The notes: generated by a model from the letters alone, not told the origin. A stretch of DNA of 64,000 nucleotides from QYQD01 sp040754095 (GCA_040754095.1 JBFMFO010000012.1:17732-81731), one strand, 5' to 3'; counted from the first letter of the stretch, positions 16,016 to 25,007 are shown. A program made the numbers and translations.

Positions 16016-17245
16016 TTAGAAAAATAGCAAACATAGGATCTTATAAATAACCATACTGGTAATCGCGGCAATGGGGACCGTGATAAACCAGTAAAGCATA
16101 ATCTGGCCTACTATCCGAAAATTCACGGCCTCGATACCTCTGGCCAGACCCACTCCGATCACGGAGCCGACCGCGGCATGGGTGGTGGAGACGGGAAGAC
16201 CCATCTTTGAGGCCAGAAGGACTGTCGTAGCCGCGCCAAATTCAACGGAAAAGCCACGTGTATTTGTCAGGGTGGTGATTTTATGCCCCATGGTCTCGAT
16301 AACCCGATGCCCCCACATGGCTATACCGGCAGCGATACCCACTCCTCCAAACAACAGGAGGGTAATGGGAACCTCGATATGACCGCCGATAGACCCATTA
16401 CTGACGAAAAAATAGATAAGCGCCAGCGGACCGATGGCATTGGCCACGTCATTGGCCCCCTGAGAAAGCGCCATATAGCAGGCGGTAACCAGTTGCAGGT
16501 GACGGAAGGTATGTTCGACACCTTCCTCCCCGGTTTTCTTCGTATGCCGCTTAAGCAGGTATTTCCCGGCATATCCCATCAGAGAGGCAATGGCCAGGGA
16601 TAACCCGGTGGAGGTGATGGCATCCAGCGCCATCCTTTTCCCTAAAGGCGTCTTACACAGAAAAGACATTATTACCACAAAAAAAGTGGTGCCGATGAAA
16701 TATGGAGATAACCTGAATGCCCTGGCCATCAGTTCCTTCTGCGTCAATATAAATCGATAAATGATCTTGAAAACAAGAAATGATAGTACCATGCTAACGA
16801 TAGGCGAGATGATCCAGCCCGCCACTATGCCCGCCAGCTTCCACCAATTAACCGAGGAAAAGCCACCCGTCATGATGCCAAAGCCGACCATGGCGCCGAC
16901 AATGGAATGAGTGGTGGAGACGGGAAGGGCCCTCCATGTGGCAAAGAATACCCACAGCGCGGCCGCGATGAGTGCGGAAAGGGCCCCCACGATCGCCACT
17001 TTTGGATCGTTCAGGGCTGCGGGAGAAACAATTCCCTTACTTATGGTGTCAACCACATGAGATCCTACAAAAACTGCGCCCACGAGATTGAGTATACCTG
17101 CGACAAACACTGCCTGTCGCAGGGTAATGGCCTTGGCGCCGACGCTTGAGGCCATGGCGTTGGCGGCATCGTTGGCCCCGATGTTCCAGGCCATATAAAG
17201 TCCAAAAATGTAACCCAGGATTAGAATCGTATATTCAAAGGTCAT
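16016..17245 (-). CDS. pit: PiT-family inorganic phosphate transporter
   Basis: 409 residues, an inner-membrane low-affinity phosphate permease. Two inverted signature repeats are visible: GANDAANAMASSVGAKA near residue 23 and SQGANDVANAIGPLA in the second half, with paired LPVSTTHSIVG and LPVSTTHAAVG motifs. About ten hydrophobic segments. It forms an operon with the DUF47 gene just downstream; metal-phosphate symport is typical of the family. Confidence 0.93.
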   Translation of the reverse strand: MTFEYTILILGYIFGLYMAWNIGANDAANAMASSVGAKAITLRQAVFVAGILNLVGAVFVGSHVVDTISKGIVSPAALNDPKVAIVGALSALIAAALWVFFATWRALPVSTTHSIVGAMVGFGIMTGGFSSVNWWKLAGIVAGWIISPIVSMVLSFLVFKIIYRFILTQKELMARAFRLSPYFIGTTFFVVIMSFLCKTPLGKRMALDAITSTGLSLAIASLMGYAGKYLLKRHTKKTGEEGVEHTFRHLQLVTACYMALSQGANDVANAIGPLALIYFFVSNGSIGGHIEVPITLLLFGGVGIAAGIAMWGHRVIETMGHKITTLTNTRGFSVEFGAATTVLLASKMGLPVSTTHAAVGSVIGVGLARGIEAVNFRIVGQIMLYWFITVPIAAITSMVIYKILCLLFF

Positions 17246-17272
17246 GATTGCCCCAAATCAAGTTAACTGGTT

Positions 17273-17890
17273 TTAATCCGGAATCATGCGGCGTCCGAGA
17301 ATCTGTACAAGTTCTATAAGAAAAGGGGCTTGATCCCGGTAGAGAATAGTCTTTAATCCCCGGTGGCTCGCACGCTCAATATTGCCCGGATGGTCATCTA
17401 CGAACAGCGTCTCCGGCGGTGAGATACCAAGCGTCCGTATAACATCGTCGAATATGGTCAGATCCTTTTTGCCCTTGCCCAGATAGTAACTGTTAAATAC
17501 CCGGTCAAACTCCTGAAAAAAATGGTCTCTCTCGTTCAGGACGTCAAGCCAGTTGGTCTGGTCGCTGAGGATACCGGTAACGAGGTTGTCACGGCGCAGA
17601 GTACGCGCCACCTCGATCATTTTCGGCCGCAGGACAAAGCGTTGCAGGATCTCCCGGGTAAGTTCTGCGTCGCTCCCGCGAATGCCGGAACGCCGGCGCA
17701 TCATATCCCAAAATTCCACCTCAGTGCCCCGGCCGGTTACGTATCCGGATTCATAGATCACCTCAACTGCCAGACGATGCAGAGTCGGCGGATCAATCCC
17801 GTTTTGCCGGGCAATGATCTTAAGCCCTTCGCGAAAACCTTCTTCCGCCAGTACCCCGCCGTAATCAAAGAGTACCGCCCGTATCGGCAA
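17273..17890 (-). CDS. HAD-superfamily hydrolase
   Basis: 205 residues. HAD motif I is AVLFDYGGVLAEE, motif II is TGILSDQTN, and motif IV is ETLFVDDHPGNIERA. The first motif reads DYGG, lacking the usual second Asp (DxD); the same pattern is seen in many haloacid-dehalogenase-like epoxide-hydrolase-type proteins. The substrate is unknown. It follows pit by 27 bases in reverse order of transcription, so it could be co-transcribed with it. Confidence 0.82.
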   Translation of the reverse strand: MPIRAVLFDYGGVLAEEGFREGLKIIARQNGIDPPTLHRLAVEVIYESGYVTGRGTEVEFWDMMRRRSGIRGSDAELTREILQRFVLRPKMIEVARTLRRDNLVTGILSDQTNWLDVLNERDHFFQEFDRVFNSYYLGKGKKDLTIFDDVIRTLGISPPETLFVDDHPGNIERASHRGLKTILYRDQAPFLIELVQILGRRMIPD

Positions 17891-18002
17891 GACCGCGTCG
17901 ATGGCTTCACCTCTTGGTTATGATTATGGCAGACTTATAAAGGAAAAATTAAAAAAGGACAAGCTATTAGTACAGCGGACTGGTCCGGTCTTTGGACTTG
18001 TT

Positions 18003-18863
18003 TCAGAACCGATATGTCATCCCGGCCGTTCCGGGCAATACCCGTTCTCTCAAGGCGTCCCGAAGCGCCGCAACGGCATGCTTTCCGGTGCAGTGGCAAG
18101 GAATAACCATATCCGGTTCCATGGATCCCAGCGCGACCAGAGTTTGATCGATACGTTGACTGCTCGCGGTGAGCAGGTGGAAGCCGCCAATGATGATTCG
18201 TACCCTCGACCCCTTATTCAGGCGTCGAACGTGATTCAGTGTATTCACCAATCCCGCATGGCAGCACCCGACACAGATGACCAAACCATCTTCCGTCTGA
18301 ATCCACAGGGCGAGATCATCGTCAATCGGATCTACGCGTCTTCCCTCCGGATCGAGGAAAAACGGCCCGCCCGTATCCTCGTAGCTTGTCCGGCGGGGAA
18401 TGGGACCGGTGATGCCGATTCTCTCGGACAGCAACAACGGTTGTGAAACCCAGTGGAGACGTTGTGCAGGCAGCTTGTCAATGGACACTATGGATTCGCG
18501 CGGCATCTGAATCGGTTTTGGCGTCCCATCCCGGATGGCGTAGCGGGGTTGCACTACTCCAGGATGGCAATAGGCCTCAAGCTTTTCGTTGACCTTCAGG
18601 ACTTGGGAAATTCCGCCGGTATGGTCGTAATGCCCATGGCTCAACACAAGTACGTCAATTTCACTCAGGTCCACGCCAAGTACCGGGGCATTTGCAGCCA
18701 ACGCACCTCCTTGTCCTGTATCGAAAAGGATGCGCCTGTCTTCAGCTTCAATCCATAGCGAAAGGCCATGCTCGGATATCAGCCCGGGGGCGGCATGGTT
18801 ATCGGCCAATATCGTTATCTGAAATCGATGCGCATTCATGGAGGAGGTCTTTTCTATATGCAT
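18003..18863 (-). CDS. MBL-fold metallohydrolase
   Basis: About 286 residues of the metallo-beta-lactamase fold. The metal site is VLSHGHYDHTGG; others are ILFDTGQGG upstream, CVGCCHAGLVNTLNH and GGFHL downstream, as in the subgroup annotated as dihydropterin-ribofuranosylaminobenzene-phosphate synthase-like hydrolases. The start at 18863 (MHIEKTSS) is preferred because GAGGC lies just upstream; MNAHRF at 18839 is possible. Function unknown beyond the fold. Confidence 0.83.
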   Translation of the reverse strand: MHIEKTSSMNAHRFQITILADNHAAPGLISEHGLSLWIEAEDRRILFDTGQGGALAANAPVLGVDLSEIDVLVLSHGHYDHTGGISQVLKVNEKLEAYCHPGVVQPRYAIRDGTPKPIQMPRESIVSIDKLPAQRLHWVSQPLLLSERIGITGPIPRRTSYEDTGGPFFLDPEGRRVDPIDDDLALWIQTEDGLVICVGCCHAGLVNTLNHVRRLNKGSRVRIIIGGFHLLTASSQRIDQTLVALGSMEPDMVIPCHCTGKHAVAALRDALRERVLPGTAGMTYRF

Positions 18864-18987
18864 TTTGCCTCGGCCCACGCCATCCAGTACCCAACTTTTA
18901 GAATAAGAGCATCCAAAGAATTTACCCCCGATAACCGTGCCTGCCGCATAAAAAATAGCCGGTATGTGTAAAAAACCAGTGATTTCT

Positions 18988-19038
18988 TTGAAGCTCCCCG
19001 CAGTCCGCCGCAGGCGGACGGGGAATCTCCGTATGTAA
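18988..19038 (+). repeat. GC-hairpin repeat, diverged copy
   Basis: TTGAAGCTCCCCG then a GTCCGCC/GGCGGAC hairpin and GGGGAATCTCCGTATG. Same family as 10747-10797 and 41578-41633 but with a longer, changed stem. It lies in the 325-base gap before the radical SAM gene end, where I see no gene. Confidence 0.65.
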
Positions 19039-19053
19039 GGTAAAAAGCATAGT

Positions 19054-19112
19054 ATTCGCTCGCTAACCCCGCCGCAAGCAGCGGGGAATGCGCTCGCTAT
19101 GTATGTTCAAAA
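19054..19112 (+). repeat. GC-hairpin repeat, second copy in gap
   Basis: CGCTCGCTAACCCCGC with GCGGGGAATGCGCTCGCTATG then ATGTTCAA. It shares the AATGCGCTCGCTAT and ATGTTCAA arms with the copy at 41578-41633. Confidence 0.7.
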
Positions 19113-19188
19113 GATACTAACAAGACGTTCGAGTCCTACCGAACAAATCGATCCGGGCAAAAAAATACGATTAGACCTTTCTCCAGTT

Positions 19189-20154
19189 TCATGACCTCGA
19201 AGCTTCCGTCGATCCGATAACGGTATAGAAAACCCGTCCATCCACGTGAACCGTTGTTACCTTTCCGGCATATTTGAGCACATCGAGTTGCTTGACCGCT
19301 TCCGTGATATGAATGCCAAGACCGCTTGCAATATCGGCGGAGGTACATGGCCGTCTGCCAAGCAACGCCAGGACGTCCTCATTTCCGGAGCCAGAAAGGG
19401 CTGTGGCCTGCGAAAGGTCATATTCGTTCCCGCTGATGATATCCACTTGACACGGGAAAAATCCTTTCAGGACGAGAAGCTGGTCGGACGAGAGAGGAAA
19501 GGCAAATTCTTCAGAGGGTGGACGAACAACGGTGTTCAGTTGCACCCGCGCCGGTCGGATTTGCCTAATGATGGCGGCAAGTTTCTCAACCTCAGCGGGA
19601 ATTCCCGTAACGCCGCCAAGCAGAAGAACCTCCAGCCATAACTTCCCCGTAAAACGTTCACTAAAAGAAGCAACGCCATCGACCATTTGCTCAAAGGAGA
19701 TAGCTTCATGCGGACGATTGACGTATCTAAAAAGCGGCTCATCACCAGCGTCCAGCGATGGAAGCACGAGGTCGGCTGTCATCAGGGCCTCCTGGACTTC
19801 ACTCATCCATAACAGCGAGCCATTGGTCAGGACGGCCACCGGGATATCCGTCAACCCCTTGATCTTGCGAATCAGGTCACCGATACCGGAATTCAGCGTG
19901 GGTTCGCCGGAGCCCGCAAGGCTGATGTAATCAGGAACATCCCCCACAGCCAGCTTCCGTCCCAGTTCGGCCAAGACATCTTTAACCGGGACGTATTCCT
20001 TTCGCTCAAGGGTTTTGTTCGTAGTCCGGCCCAATTGGCAGTACACGCAGTCATAGGTGCAGGTCTTGAACGGCACAAGATCGATCCCGAGAGACCGACC
20101 CAAGCGCCGCGACGGAACAGGCCCGTATACGTGTCGAAAACCGATCGGTCTCAT
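19189..20154 (-). CDS. Radical SAM protein, COG0731 type
   Basis: 321 residues from the ATG at 20154. The SAM cluster motif is CTYDCVYCQLG, preceded by YGPVPSRRLGRSLG, and followed by LAGSGEPTLNSG; these are the marks of the COG0731/wyosine-like radical SAM group. The C-terminal third looks like a winged-helix (RPCTSADIASGLGIHITEAVKQL). A longer start at 20184 would overlap the upstream gene by 28 bases, while 20154 leaves 2 bases, so I prefer the shorter. Last gene of the predicted sigma54 operon. Confidence 0.85.
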   Translation of the reverse strand: MRPIGFRHVYGPVPSRRLGRSLGIDLVPFKTCTYDCVYCQLGRTTNKTLERKEYVPVKDVLAELGRKLAVGDVPDYISLAGSGEPTLNSGIGDLIRKIKGLTDIPVAVLTNGSLLWMSEVQEALMTADLVLPSLDAGDEPLFRYVNRPHEAISFEQMVDGVASFSERFTGKLWLEVLLLGGVTGIPAEVEKLAAIIRQIRPARVQLNTVVRPPSEEFAFPLSSDQLLVLKGFFPCQVDIISGNEYDLSQATALSGSGNEDVLALLGRRPCTSADIASGLGIHITEAVKQLDVLKYAGKVTTVHVDGRVFYTVIGSTEASRS

Positions 20155-20156
20155 GC

Positions 20157-20420
20157 TTAGCCTCCACACGGCGGTTTTTCGCAACGATCGTCTCGACCGC
20201 AGCAGGTCTTACCCATTTGTTCCGATGGACATTCCCTCCCGTGTTGTCCCGCCCGGCTATGTCCAAAGCCCTTGAGGATAAACCCGACACCGCCGCTAAC
20301 CAGCCGGCGGACCTTTCCATGGCATTTTGGAAACTCCCTGACCGGGTCCTCCGTAATCCGCTGCCGCCGCCGCTCGAATATCAAGCCAAATACCGCACAT
20401 TCATATTCACAGGTCGGCAT
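20157..20420 (-). CDS. FmdB-type zinc-ribbon protein with lost cysteines
   Basis: 87 residues. It begins MPTCEYECAVFGLIFE and continues ITEDPVREFPKCHGKVRRL and SGGVGFILKG, the pattern of the FmdB/small zinc-ribbon family (normally CxxCG and CPKCxG). Here two of the four metal cysteines are Phe (AVFG and EFPKC), so classical zinc binding is impaired. The Cys-rich C-terminal tail (KTCCGRDDRCEKPPCGG) may compensate. It lies between the cytochrome and radical SAM genes; it may be decaying. Confidence 0.65.
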   Translation of the reverse strand: MPTCEYECAVFGLIFERRRQRITEDPVREFPKCHGKVRRLVSGGVGFILKGFGHSRAGQHGRECPSEQMGKTCCGRDDRCEKPPCGG

Positions 20421-20491
20421 AGCTCACCTCCAATATTTCTTTGGAATAGGCCACAACGTTATTTTTTATTACTTCTTTGAGGCCTTTCCAT

Positions 20492-21517
20492 CTACCTTAA
20501 CTGTTTTTCCGTCAGCGGAGAGCCAAAACCCACATACTGTATTTTTGGAGCAGGTGGATTGGAAATCAGCGTCCACGTTCCGTTTTTAAAATTTTGATAT
20601 ACGCAATTGTACTGAACTCCGCTCACAACGGGAATAATACCTTTCTTGTTTTGCTTCTTCCCTCCCTCGAGCCAAGAAAGATCAATGCTTCCCTTAAGAA
20701 TTTGTTTTACGGTTTCGGTGGCATGGCATTCTTCGCATTTATTCCCATCTCTCTTCACTGAGTGACTGAACTGGGGGGCAAACATAATGAAAGTTTTGTT
20801 TCCGGAAACGACAAATGATTGCATATTGGCCGAGGTCACTTTCCCATCATAGTTCATTAGAAATTTCCAGCCGGAAGCAGGAAGACTTACCCGCTTCTTT
20901 TCCTTGATCATGGTCTCAAAATGACAGTTATTGCAGCTCATCACGTGCCGAACATGACAGGCCTTGCAATCCAGCTTATCTCCATGAATCGTGTGTGAAA
21001 CGCTTTGGGTGGGAAATTTATGGCATTTTTCGCACCGCACATCCATTGCGCCCTGCTCTTTCATTGACTTGTATTCAACGCCGTCGCCGTGAACCTCTCG
21101 CGCGGTGTGACAATCCATACAATTCATTCCATTTGCAACATGGACATCCGGCGTATTAGCTTCCCTGTCAATTTTCATGATTGCTCCCTCGCGGGCATGG
21201 CAGCTTAGGCATTTCTCCTGGCTTTTAGCTGTTCCAACAGAGTACATTGATTTTCCGTTAGCCTCTTTTTTATGACAGGCATCGCAGGATGAGACATGAC
21301 AATTTTTGCATCCAAGGTCTGAGTATGGGACGCCGGTGATGATTTCGAGTCCTCCCCTTGACTTGTCATACCAATAAGACATTCCTCCGGCGGTGGCGTG
21401 AAGACTGGATGAAAAAAAACAATCCTCTTTCTTCATTTCCTGTGCTAAGCTTAAAACCGTCATTCCCAAGACGACAACGCCTCCCAAGATTAGACCGACA
21501 ATCAGATGTTTTTTCAT
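20492..21517 (-). CDS. Octaheme c-type cytochrome, exported
   Basis: 341 residues from the ATG at 21517 (preceded by GAGTAAGG). A signal peptide MKKHLIVGLILGGVVVLG...LAQ leads it to the periplasm. Eight CxxCH motifs are visible: CKNCH, CDACH, CLSCH, CMDCH, CEKCH, CKACH, CNNCH and CEECH, so up to eight hemes. The C-terminal about 110 residues contain only the last motif. It follows the ferredoxin gene by 14 bases, suggesting electron flow across the membrane via an unseen partner. I do not recognise a named enzyme family. Confidence 0.88.
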   Translation of the reverse strand: MKKHLIVGLILGGVVVLGMTVLSLAQEMKKEDCFFSSSLHATAGGMSYWYDKSRGGLEIITGVPYSDLGCKNCHVSSCDACHKKEANGKSMYSVGTAKSQEKCLSCHAREGAIMKIDREANTPDVHVANGMNCMDCHTAREVHGDGVEYKSMKEQGAMDVRCEKCHKFPTQSVSHTIHGDKLDCKACHVRHVMSCNNCHFETMIKEKKRVSLPASGWKFLMNYDGKVTSANMQSFVVSGNKTFIMFAPQFSHSVKRDGNKCEECHATETVKQILKGSIDLSWLEGGKKQNKKGIIPVVSGVQYNCVYQNFKNGTWTLISNPPAPKIQYVGFGSPLTEKQLR

Positions 21518-21531
21518 GGCCCTTACTCCTA

Positions 21532-22062
21532 TCAATGAAGATTGATTGCCCCGGCGGGGCATATATTCACACATGCGCCGCACCCAACGCAGTTTTGCGC
21601 ATCAACGCTCGCCTTGCCGCCCTGAACAGCAATAGTCCCCATTGGGCAGATATCAACGCACGCGTTGCACCCCTTACACCGTTCCTGATTAACTATGGCG
21701 GCAGGGCGTCTTTTTGTCTTAATATCCTGAACCGGCGGAGGAATTCGCCGCTCTTGGCTCGGTTGTCGTGTAAACTGAATCCTCCCGTTTTGGGGGCCGT
21801 TATAGGCAGGGATGGAATATCGCCCGCAGATAATATTGCTTCCGAAGCCCATCGGCCCCCTGCGACCGCCGCCCACTTTTCGGCCACGGCTACCCATACC
21901 ACGACCGCTACCCATACCACGACCGCCGCCCATACCACGGCAGGCAAAAACCGGGCGGACGGCTTGTGTTAAGTCAAGAACGGAATTTTTATACCCTCCG
22001 GAATCCTTGCTGTGGACAGATTGACCAGCACCATTGGATTTTAACGTGATTGTTGTTCTCAT
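21532..22062 (-). CDS. 2x[4Fe-4S] ferredoxin with Gly/Arg/Met-rich linker
   Basis: 176 residues. The C-terminus has two ferredoxin motifs, CKGCNACVDICPMG and CVGCGACVNICPAGAI. The middle holds a low-complexity run of RGMGGG/RGMGSG/RGMGSR repeats, similar in flavour to the Gly-rich head of the DUF5320 protein encoded nearby. The N-terminal 40 residues are unrecognised. It belongs to the sigma54-driven operon and precedes the octaheme cytochrome. Confidence 0.85.
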   Translation of the reverse strand: MRTTITLKSNGAGQSVHSKDSGGYKNSVLDLTQAVRPVFACRGMGGGRGMGSGRGMGSRGRKVGGGRRGPMGFGSNIICGRYSIPAYNGPQNGRIQFTRQPSQERRIPPPVQDIKTKRRPAAIVNQERCKGCNACVDICPMGTIAVQGGKASVDAQNCVGCGACVNICPAGAINLH

Positions 22063-22181
22063 ATTCAGGATTTTCCTTTCCCGGCAACCCCGGCGGGGCC
22101 GAACGTTAATTAATCAGCTCCATACAGGCTGACGTTTTCAGCAACTATTTGTCTTCTTCCGGGCAAGCCACCCGCTAACTT

Positions 22182-23042
22182 TTATGTAACATTTCCCGAA
22201 CGGATAAGCGCCTGTGTCCCCAACGGCAGACCGACATGTGCCGCGATTACAGGACACTTGGCCTTGAATAGAAAAAAAATATTGTCCGGTTTTTCGCTGA
22301 GCGTTTCATAGTTGCCTTGTCCTTTGGCAAGAATCAAGTCGGCACCGGCGAATCGCCGTTGCAATTCCTGGGTGCACTCCTCAAGTAGCGTTCCCGGCGC
22401 ATCTGAACCGTTGTCAATGATCCCGACTAGCTCGTGGAGTCCCGCATCCCACGCGTCATCCATAGTCGCATCGTTGATGACCGGCGCGCCCCGGACGACC
22501 ACGGTGACGCGCTCCGGTGAAAGTTGTTCGATCAGTAACCGGTCAAAGACAATCTCGCCGGCATTATCTGCCAGGTACAGGATATTTCGGGCCTTGGAAA
22601 CAGACTGCCGAAATTCATCCATCTCCCCAATAAACGCTCCCGCCAGCGCCTGGCTAACGGATTGGCGCAGATCGGACTCGGTCACGTTGCCGTTCACACC
22701 CATGTCGATCACATTCCCTGCGATAGCCAGGCGCACCGCAATGCCCAGCGGGTCCGACGCGGCTTTGATCTCAGCCTTCAGTTCGGGGAGCAGACTCAAG
22801 GCCATGCGGTTCTGATGCCTTTTGGCCGGCCTGTATGGGTCCTCTACGCCGGTAATCTCCCGGAGGCGCCGATGAATACGTTGACCTATAACGGGAGGCG
22901 GACGATCCAGGTCCATCTCGCCGGTCCAATGCAACACATCACGCATCATTCTTTCATGAACGATGCGATCCGTAGAAACCATCCTAACTGCCTCTAATGC
23001 CTGGCGAATGAAGCAGGGAATGCAATCTAAAGATGTGTTCAT
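22182..23042 (-). CDS. DUF89/ARMT1-like metal-dependent phosphatase family protein
   Basis: 286 residues. N-terminal TSLDCIPCFIRQALEA, then VIDMGVNG, ILYLADNAGEIVFDRLL and LILAKGQGNYETL, the ordered DUF89 motifs for metal and phosphate binding. Relatives act as damage-control phosphatases; the N-terminal CxxC form is common in archaea and anaerobes. It overlaps DUF5320 by 4 bases (ATGA), so the two are coupled. Confidence 0.88.
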   Translation of the reverse strand: MNTSLDCIPCFIRQALEAVRMVSTDRIVHERMMRDVLHWTGEMDLDRPPPVIGQRIHRRLREITGVEDPYRPAKRHQNRMALSLLPELKAEIKAASDPLGIAVRLAIAGNVIDMGVNGNVTESDLRQSVSQALAGAFIGEMDEFRQSVSKARNILYLADNAGEIVFDRLLIEQLSPERVTVVVRGAPVINDATMDDAWDAGLHELVGIIDNGSDAPGTLLEECTQELQRRFAGADLILAKGQGNYETLSEKPDNIFFLFKAKCPVIAAHVGLPLGTQALIRSGNVT

Positions 23043-23410
23043 GCCTTTGTAGATTCGATTTCAATCTCGGCGAGGCGCTTCTTAATTAATTCCAGTTCCG
23101 CCTGCAGTGCGTCGGCCTGGCTCTTGAGTGCCTGCTTTTCCATCTCCGCATTGGGTTCCTGGTATGGCATTGGGAATCCATAGGATCCCGCATACCCTCT
23201 AAATCGCATCCAAACCGGACGGCCTGTGGCATAAAACATGCTTCGCCTTCCGCTTCCGCCGTATCCGCGACCCCTTCCGAACCCCATTCCAAAACCACGT
23301 CCCGGGGCAAAATTAGCGTATCCCGGCATCCCGGAACCTGCACAGTAACCTGCCGCGCATCCCGTCATTGGTCCCATTCCCATGGGCCCGGTTCCATCTC
23401 CTCGTGGCAT
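23039..23410 (-). CDS. DUF5320 protein
   Basis: 123 residues beginning MPRGDGTGPMGMGPMTG with a GYCAGSG motif, a Gly/Phe/Arg-rich middle (GFGMGFGRGRGYGG), and a C-terminal coiled coil ELELIKKRLAEIE. This is the DUF5320 layout seen in anaerobes beside NifX/NifB-like and MinD-type genes. Function unknown. A strong AAAAGGAGG precedes the start. Confidence 0.88.
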   Translation of the reverse strand: MPRGDGTGPMGMGPMTGCAAGYCAGSGMPGYANFAPGRGFGMGFGRGRGYGGSGRRSMFYATGRPVWMRFRGYAGSYGFPMPYQEPNAEMEKQALKSQADALQAELELIKKRLAEIEIESTKA

Positions 23411-23485
23411 TGTCGTGTCCTCCTTTTGTGGTTTTAGTTAAAACTGTTAATTCATCTTCTATTTTTCGGTCATGGCGGCCCTCTC

Positions 23486-23914
23486 CTAATGAATGCCGCG
23501 CCTTCCTCTGAAACGACGGCGTCCGCGCTCGCAACATCCCGGCATGGCAAAGGCATTCCAATCAACCCGCCCTGAGAGCCATGCCCGGACAACATCATTC
23601 AAATAGCCGGCCACAAATGGGATAACATGAATCCCGTAAGCCATGACCAACGCGTGCAAAGGCCTGGAAATAGCGCCGCAGACCAATATCTCGATGTCCA
23701 ACTCCGCCAGACGAAGCGCCTTTTGAACCGGCAGGTTGTCCGCCAACTGTTCCCGGCTTCCGTGAACAACCCGCCCGGACCTGGCCTCAATAATGTAAAT
23801 CTGCCGGGCAGTGTCAAAGACCGGCGCGATTCGATCATCCAAAGTTGTAAAAGCCACTCTTGTCCCAAGAGGCGCTTGCCTGGGCGTAGAGGCCTCGCCC
23901 CGGCCTATATTCAT
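23486..23914 (-). CDS. NifX/NifB-C family (dinitrogenase FeMo-cofactor type) protein
   Basis: About 142 residues of the dinitrogenase iron-molybdenum cofactor fold: TRVAFTTLDDRIAPVFDTARQIYIIEA, and LDIEILVCGAISRPLHALVMAYGIHVIPFVAG. Small members without other nif genes are common in anaerobes and may carry metal clusters. The C-terminal CCERGRRRFRGRR is odd. The start at 23914 is chosen for GAGGGCGGG next to the ATG; 23944 is possible. No nitrogenase genes are present, so nitrogen fixation is not implied. Confidence 0.85.
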   Translation of the reverse strand: MNIGRGEASTPRQAPLGTRVAFTTLDDRIAPVFDTARQIYIIEARSGRVVHGSREQLADNLPVQKALRLAELDIEILVCGAISRPLHALVMAYGIHVIPFVAGYLNDVVRAWLSGRVDWNAFAMPGCCERGRRRFRGRRGIH

Positions 23915-23974
23915 CCCGCCCTCTAATATTCCGGTGTCATGCATTTACAAACATCTTGACCTGATGTTATGGTT

Positions 23975-24412
23975 TTACTTTTTCGCCTGCCTGACAAAAT
24001 AATCATTAGCCGCCGCATGAAGGGTCGCGGCGGCCAAAAAGGCGCAATGTTCATGGTCTTTCGGCAGGCCTCCAATGGCCGATAAAATGGCTTCCCCTGA
24101 TATTTCAAAAAGTTCCTCGGGGTCCTTCCCTAAAGACATTTCAGCCGCGAAAGAGCCGCATACCACGCTGGGACCGCATCCATCCGTCAGAAAAGACGCC
24201 CTGGTCACCCGATGCGCATCGACCTTCAGATAAATCTGCATTTGATCTCCGCAAGTTCCTCTCAGAGAGGCCCGGCCGTCCGCGTCATCCATTGCTCCCA
24301 GGTGGCGGGGATCCCGCCAGCGCTGGTAAGCCTTCTCGCCCCACTCCCTCCTGGTCTCCTCAAAAATATCTGATTGAAGTCGTTGTACAAAGACATCCAA
24401 ATCGTCCGCCAT
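23975..24412 (-). CDS. NifU/IscU-like Fe-S scaffold
   Basis: About 145 residues. Scaffold landmarks: MDDADGRASLRGTCGDQMQIYLKV with the first Cys, FLTDGCGPSVVCGSFAAEM with the second, and KDHEHCAFLAAATLHAA with the third. The N-terminal 50 residues are longer than in IscU. It probably assembles or carries clusters for this Fe-S-rich operon. ATG at 24412 is preferred over GTG at 24415. Confidence 0.85.
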   Translation of the reverse strand: MADDLDVFVQRLQSDIFEETRREWGEKAYQRWRDPRHLGAMDDADGRASLRGTCGDQMQIYLKVDAHRVTRASFLTDGCGPSVVCGSFAAEMSLGKDPEELFEISGEAILSAIGGLPKDHEHCAFLAAATLHAAANDYFVRQAKK

Positions 24413-24433
24413 CACCTTGCCCTCATCCGATGC

Positions 24434-24811
24434 TCACTCAAATACTTCCGGCTGATATCCCTCCGGAAGATGGGCCGTACCTTTTACACATGTAATTTCC
24501 GCCTCCCGGGCGATACGCTTAAGAATATCATCCACGCCGGCACAAAAACCGCCGCCGGCCACCCATTTACCGTCTTCCCGGTGGGCGAAGGTGCAGGTGC
24601 ACAAATGGATCACATCGGCGCCTTTACTTTTCAGAATTTTTGCCAGTTCCACAACGCCGTCACCCGGGCACCGGCAGGTAAACACCCCGACGAGTTCGGT
24701 ATCCGGATAGCGGGCAAAGCCTTGGGTGGTACTTTTCATACTTTGAAGACAACCGGTAAGGGGACATCGCTTTTCGTTTTTTCCACAACGGATCAAACCA
24801 ATTTTTGCCAT
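24434..24811 (-). CDS. CGGC domain protein
   Basis: About 125 residues starting MAKIGLIRCGKNEKRCPLTGCLQ, with VFTCRCPGDGVVELAKILKSKGADVIHLCTCTFAH and a GGGFCAGVD segment, typical of the CGGC domain predicted to bind metal through conserved Cys. First gene of the predicted sigma54 operon; AAAGGAG lies 7 bases before the ATG at 24811. Function unknown. Confidence 0.83.
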   Translation of the reverse strand: MAKIGLIRCGKNEKRCPLTGCLQSMKSTTQGFARYPDTELVGVFTCRCPGDGVVELAKILKSKGADVIHLCTCTFAHREDGKWVAGGGFCAGVDDILKRIAREAEITCVKGTAHLPEGYQPEVFE

Positions 24812-24906
24812 TTCATTCTCCTTTCGATTACAAAACAATTACCGGTAGTTCTTGGATGTGATTTTATGCCTCACTCAATATATGCTTTTCGCCTCGGCTA
24901 TCATAG

Positions 24907-24922
24907 TGCATAGACGATGCCA
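24907..24922 (-). promoter_or_regulatory. Sigma54 promoter (-24/-12)
   Basis: Minus strand TGGCATCGTCTATGCA, matching TGGCA-N7-TGCA with the GG and GC dinucleotides 10 bases apart. Transcription would start near 24896, about 85 bases before the CGGC gene. The gene immediately upstream encodes a sigma54 activator, which supports it. Confidence 0.68.
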
Positions 24923-25007
24923 TGTTCTAGCCATCGGTTTTAAAAGCATATCTTGCTGAAATATCATGCTGTTACATGAAGGGAGAGAGATATCTATGAA
25001 TAACTGT

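Noticed and set aside
23486..24412. Nitrogenase cofactor cluster
   Set aside because: NifX- and NifU-like proteins are present but no nifHDK, nifB or nifE/N; such small proteins are common in non-fixing anaerobes.
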